Positions 63,093 through 64,000 of a stretch of 64,000 nt of DNA are shown piece after piece. Origin of the DNA: Phaeobacter sp. 22II1-1F12B (GTDB lineage: Bacteria; Pseudomonadota; Alphaproteobacteria; Rhodobacterales; Rhodobacteraceae); contig NZ_AQQP01000008.1 in NCBI RefSeq assembly GCF_002210165.1, positions 186,001 to 250,000 of the forward strand, given 5' to 3'. The position numbers were made by a program, and so were the translations under genes. How positions within the stretch are numbered: position 1 is the first letter of the stretch; each line of letters opens with the position of its first letter. The notes beneath the pieces are model-generated. The model was not told the origin of the DNA. It was given only the letters and a program-made list of their open reading frames with translations, and did not search any database.

Positions 63093-63905
63093 ATGATGCG
63101 ACGCGCTCTTGCGGCTCTGACGCTGGCGATTTCGTCACCGGCTCAGGCTGCGGAACCCACATGGACCGATCTTTCCGCGATTCTCTACGAAGGGCGTGAA
63201 CTGCTGGATGGCAGCGACTTTATCGAGATCAACAGCCCCTATCGCACCGACAACGACGCGCGCACGCAGATCGCCGCTCAGATCAACGCCCCGGCCGGAC
63301 GGATGCTGGGGAAAGTAAGCCTGATCCTTGACGAAAATCCGATGCCGGTTTCTGCGGTATTTGCATTTGACGCCCCCCTGCCCCGGTTCTTTTTCGACGT
63401 GACCATGCGGATCAACGGGCCGACGCCACTGCACGTGGTGGCCGAAACCACCGACGGCCAGCTTTACGTGGCCGAGACCTTTGTAAAGACTTCGGGCCAG
63501 GGGGCCTGCGCGGCGCCGCCCGGTTCGGACCTTGATGTGGCGCTGGAGACACTGGGCGAGATGGATATCCTGATCGGCGCGAACCGGGAAAGCGCGACAA
63601 CGCTCGACCGGCTGGGCGCGCTGGCGCAGCGCGAAAAGCGGGTCGATGTGGACATCAGCCACCCGAGTCTGTCGGGGATGCAGATGGACCAGATCACGCT
63701 GCTGTTCATCCCGATGCGCTATGTCGAAACGCTCGACGTGGATCTGGATGGCGCGGGATACGTGGAGATGACCGGCAGTATTTCACTGTCGGAAAATCCG
63801 CGCATCGGCATGTCGGTGCCCGGCAAGACGCAGACGGTGGGCGTGACCATGACCGATACGGATGGCACTGTCACCCATGCGCAGAAATCGGTCGAGGGTT
63901 ACTGA
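63093..63905 (+). CDS. Quinoprotein dehydrogenase-associated SoxYZ-like carrier protein
   Basis: 270-aa exported protein: signal RRALAALTLAISSPAQA, a SoxY-like part (FIEINSPYRTDNDARTQIAA, LILDENPMP) and a SoxZ-like part (DISHPSLSGMQMDQITLLFI, VEMTGSISLSENP). The two are fused in one chain. SoxY normally ends in GGCGG with the carrier Cys; here the linker between the parts has GQGACAAPPG, keeping one Cys in a different setting. Such fusions accompany PQQ dehydrogenases instead of thiosulfate oxidation. GGGGAGAGAG precedes two adjacent ATGs (63093, 63096). Divergent from the binding-protein operon; the tail overlaps the convergent CXXCW gene by 7 bp. Confidence 0.88.
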   Translation: MMRRALAALTLAISSPAQAAEPTWTDLSAILYEGRELLDGSDFIEINSPYRTDNDARTQIAAQINAPAGRMLGKVSLILDENPMPVSAVFAFDAPLPRFFFDVTMRINGPTPLHVVAETTDGQLYVAETFVKTSGQGACAAPPGSDLDVALETLGEMDILIGANRESATTLDRLGALAQREKRVDVDISHPSLSGMQMDQITLLFIPMRYVETLDVDLDGAGYVEMTGSISLSENPRIGMSVPGKTQTVGVTMTDTDGTVTHAQKSVEGY

Positions 63906-64000
63906 GGTTCGGGCTGCTCGGGCGTGATCTCTTCGGTCGGATAGTCGAAAAAGGTCCAGCTGTCGGTGCCTTCGGGCATCCAGTAGACATTCTCATACCC
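63899..64000 (-). CDS. C-terminus of PQQ-associated CXXCW-motif (rhodanese-like) protein, partial
   Basis: The last 33 residues of a minus-strand gene entering from the right edge: YENVYWMPEGTDSWTFFDYP followed by an acidic tail and TAA (63901-63899). The segment resembles the end of the PQQ-dependent catabolism-associated CXXCW-motif protein, a periplasmic rhodanese-like protein, whose C-terminus has a similar V-W-Y-PEG-x-x-G/S-W pattern. The CXXCW motif itself is outside the window. It is convergent with the SoxYZ-like gene. Confidence 0.6.
   Translation of the reverse strand, partial: GYENVYWMPEGTDSWTFFDYPTEEITPEQPEPQ

Noticed and set aside
1-64000. CRISPR arrays, tRNA, rRNA, integrases or intact insertion sequences
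   Set aside because: I looked for regularly spaced repeats, cloverleaf-like stretches and transposase/integrase motifs and saw none; a tRNAscan or ISfinder run could still find something I missed.

Overview
The window looks like chromosomal DNA from a marine Rhodobacteraceae (Roseobacter-group) alphaproteobacterium. The evidence is high GC, dense same-strand gene packing with many ATGA/GTGA stop-start overlaps, a TAXI-type TRAP transporter, an AcuI-type reductase, a quinoprotein-associated gene set, and a short dispersed repeat at 34965-35005 of a kind I associate with Rhodobacteraceae intergenic DNA. I see no rRNA, tRNA, integrase, intact insertion sequence or CRISPR array.

Region 1 (1-32556) is a large modular PKS/NRPS biosynthetic locus, cut by the left edge. 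It is arranged as two divergent transcription units around a 163-bp intergenic region (19477-19639) that carries a perfect 14-bp palindrome. Leftward run a Sfp-type phosphopantetheinyl transferase, a MOP-superfamily flippase, a type II thioesterase, then PKS1 (KS-AT-KR-ACP), PKS2 (KS-AT-DH-ER-KR-ACP), PKS3 (KS-AT-cMT-ACP) and the start of PKS4 (KS, truncated). From the thioesterase on, each pair overlaps by 4 bp. Rightward run NRPS-A (docking-C-A-PCP), PKS5 (KS-AT-KR-CP), NRPS-B (docking-C-A-PCP) and two unusual alpha/beta hydrolases. Terminal sequences of the synthases suggest the order PKS1, PKS2, PKS3, PKS4, then further module(s) off the left edge, NRPS-A, PKS5, NRPS-B. No cis thioesterase or reductase ends NRPS-B, so release must be in trans or by something unseen. 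The hydrolase pair, which resembles exosortase-A-associated hydrolases with Arg or Cys at the nucleophile position, is the oddest part of the locus.

Region 2 (32.6-43.7 kb) is mixed metabolism. It holds an ArgE-like deacylase, two LysR regulators, a flavin monooxygenase/RidA/DUF1028 operon, ilvD, an HxlR regulator fused to an SCP2-like domain, a tandem DUF1428 protein, a 60-aa orphan and a PPOX-fold protein. Three similar inverted repeats (TTAG-N7-CTAA type) precede argE, the first lysR and the monooxygenase operon and may define a small LysR regulon.

Region 3 (43.7-56.3 kb) is an acyl-CoA catabolic locus: an IclR regulator and CoA transferase face an operon of acyl-CoA dehydrogenase, fused TRAP permease, TAXI binding protein, two further dehydrogenases that look like a heteromeric pair, a PaaG-like crotonase, a fourth dehydrogenase and an AcuI/YhdH reductase. 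An AEC carrier follows. Together they could import a carboxylate, attach CoA and oxidise it. The substrate is not evident.

Region 4 (56.4-64.0 kb) is a quinoprotein (PQQ-dehydrogenase)-associated set. A leftward eight-gene operon encodes a binding protein, a beta-propeller protein, a complete NitT/TauT-like ABC transporter, a small exported protein and a PQQ-system ABC ATPase/permease. A SoxYZ-like carrier and the end of a CXXCW-motif protein lie at the right edge. The set resembles lanthanide-utilisation (lut) loci of methylotrophs, and a PQQ dehydrogenase gene may lie just beyond the window.
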